The translations under genes and the position numbers were made by a program. A stretch of 64,000 nt of DNA from Anaerobacillus sp. CMMVII. GTDB taxonomy: Bacteria > Bacillota > Bacilli > Bacillales > Anaerobacillaceae. The stretch spans positions 248,001-312,000 of the forward strand of contig NZ_JACEHK010000008.1 of the NCBI RefSeq assembly GCF_025377685.1, in the 5' to 3' direction. Of the stretch, positions 62,971 through 64,000 are shown piece after piece; positions within the stretch are counted from its first letter, which is position 1; each line of letters starts with the position of its first letter. The notes beneath the pieces were generated by a model. It was not told the DNA's origin and searched no databases. It was given only the letters and a program-made list of their open reading frames with translations.

Positions 62971-64000
62971 ATGAAAACTACAGGGAAAATTTTTGTTGTC
63001 GATCCTTCGCCGCTAAACTGGCTGTTTGTTCTTTTTCATACGATGGAGGAATTAGTAAGAGCAGATCATGAGGGGAATGTTACACCTTCTTTAGCTCGGA
63101 ATGTTCGATGGATAAATGAAACAACACTTGAGGTAGAGCTAAGAAGAGGGGTTCTTTTTCATAATGGTGAGGTATTTAACGCGAAAAGTTTAGTACGTAG
63201 CTTTGCGGAAGAACAACGGTGGCTTGCACCGCATCCGCCGGGGACGTGGTTAAACCTGCCTCGTGAAAGAGGAGTAGAAGTTGTTGATGATTATACCGTT
63301 CGCTTTCACTTTTTAGAGCCAGAGGGACTGGCCCTAGCAAAAACAAGAGGTGTTCATATCGGAAATGATTTGTTTTGGGAAACACTTGGTTTTGGTTATG
63401 CGAAAGAAGCGAGTGGTGAGGGGCGCTGGTGAATTCTTGATGCACCAGGCCGGTGGGGCACCGGTCCTTTCTTATTAAATAAGGGTTATTCATCTATCGA
63501 AACGAAACAAGCAATCATAAAAACAAATCCCTATGAAGCAACCTGGATTACTGAATGCGAGCTCCGAACTCCCTATGTTCATTTAATCGCAAACGATCAA
63601 TACTGGGACAAAAAACGAGGGCCGAGAGTTTCTGAAATTATTTTTAGAAATGATCTTACAAAAGAACAGGCATTAGACCTTTGTATGAACACTGAGGGGC
63701 AAGTAGATATCGTTTCAATGGTGGAGCCTAAAGAAGCTTTACATGTCATCGAGGCACCTTTTGCTAATCTAATAAAAGTGAATGCGAACCGTGTCTTTGC
63801 AGGTGTCTTCAATCGGTTTCAAACGGATGTCAATTTTAACGATCGACGTCTCAGATATGCAATGAATTTAGCAGTGAATAAAAAGCGTTTAATTGAAGTT
63901 GGCTTTTTGGGTCATGCGACATCACTCCCAAGTTTAACACCCACTTGGTCGCCAGAATTGCCAGAAGACATTACTCCAATTGGCTATAACCCAACGGAAG
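62971..64000 (+). CDS. SBP5/SgrR-like substrate-binding domain protein, interrupted and 3' incomplete
   Basis: MKTTGKIFVVDPSPLNWLFV starts an extracellular-solute-binding family 5 fold (peptide/nickel type: LEVELRRGVLFHNGEVFNAK, then RWGTGPFLLNKG and DRRLRYAMNLAVNKKRLIEV). There is no signal peptide, so it may be a cytoplasmic SgrR-type domain or have lost its 5' end. An in-frame TGA at 63430-63432 (GGG CGC TGG TGA ATT) interrupts it, but the same frame continues to the window end. GGAGGGATGAG precedes the ATG. The gene runs out of the window. Confidence 0.75.

Noticed and set aside
63430-63432. TGA read as selenocysteine
   Set aside because: The position is not a known Sec or Cys site in SBP5 proteins, and no SECIS-like hairpin is evident directly downstream. 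A base error or nonsense change is simpler.

Overview
The window is AT-rich DNA from an endospore-forming member of the Bacillota, most likely family Bacillaceae. Evidence is a gamma-type small acid-soluble spore protein-like gene, two tiny YjcZ-type membrane proteins, T-box leaders, many TTG/GTG starts behind strong AGGAGG-type ribosome sites, and several ECF sigma/anti-sigma pairs. The dense short interspersed repeats suggest an Alkalihalobacillus/Anaerobacillus-like genome, but that is inference and not a species call. No rRNA, tRNA, prophage or CRISPR array was seen.

Layout. 0-9 kb: serine hydrolase, TipA-like MerR regulator, Suv3-like RNA helicase, spore-type tiny membrane proteins, LysM/L,D-transpeptidase and RluF. 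9-20 kb: polysaccharide deacetylase, remains of an ECF sigma factor with its anti-sigma partner, a T-box(Ile)-controlled brnQ, an EmrE-like exporter, small spore-related genes, a DUF1836 gene and hemolysin III. 20-31 kb: dbpA, an acyltransferase, an isolated tiny transcription unit, rsgA, a nitrilase-family amidase, an ECF-sigma/membrane-protein/ABC-transporter operon and a TnpB-only IS605-type element. 31-48 kb: secreted beta-propeller protein, DUF4179-like anti-sigma protein, a bile-acid/arsenite-type transporter, the threonine catabolic pair kbl-tdh, a T-box(Gln)-controlled glnS, lipoproteins and a luciferase-like monooxygenase. 48-64 kb: an accessory-looking stretch of small metabolic-modifier genes (VOC, SRPBCC, pentapeptide, RDD, three GNATs), another ECF sigma/anti-sigma pair with a clear autoregulatory promoter, HIT protein, and the start of an SBP5/SgrR-like gene cut by the window end.

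Functional links. kbl and tdh together convert threonine to glycine and acetyl-CoA. The sigma/membrane/ABC genes at 25.4-28.8 kb overlap one another and form one operon, resembling the B. subtilis sigY layout. The sigma and anti-sigma genes at 58.5-60.0 kb are translationally coupled. The two T-box leaders align well enough with each other to read their specifier codons (ATC and CAA).

Two window-scale features dominate. First, about 22 otherwise conserved genes are each broken by a one-base shift, almost always one missing A or T, often in a homopolymer. This looks like uncorrected sequencing error more than decay, and coordinates of those genes are given across the break. Second, several families of hairpin-rich short repeats are scattered between genes, some with compensatory changes in their stems and some with MITE-like terminal inverted repeats.
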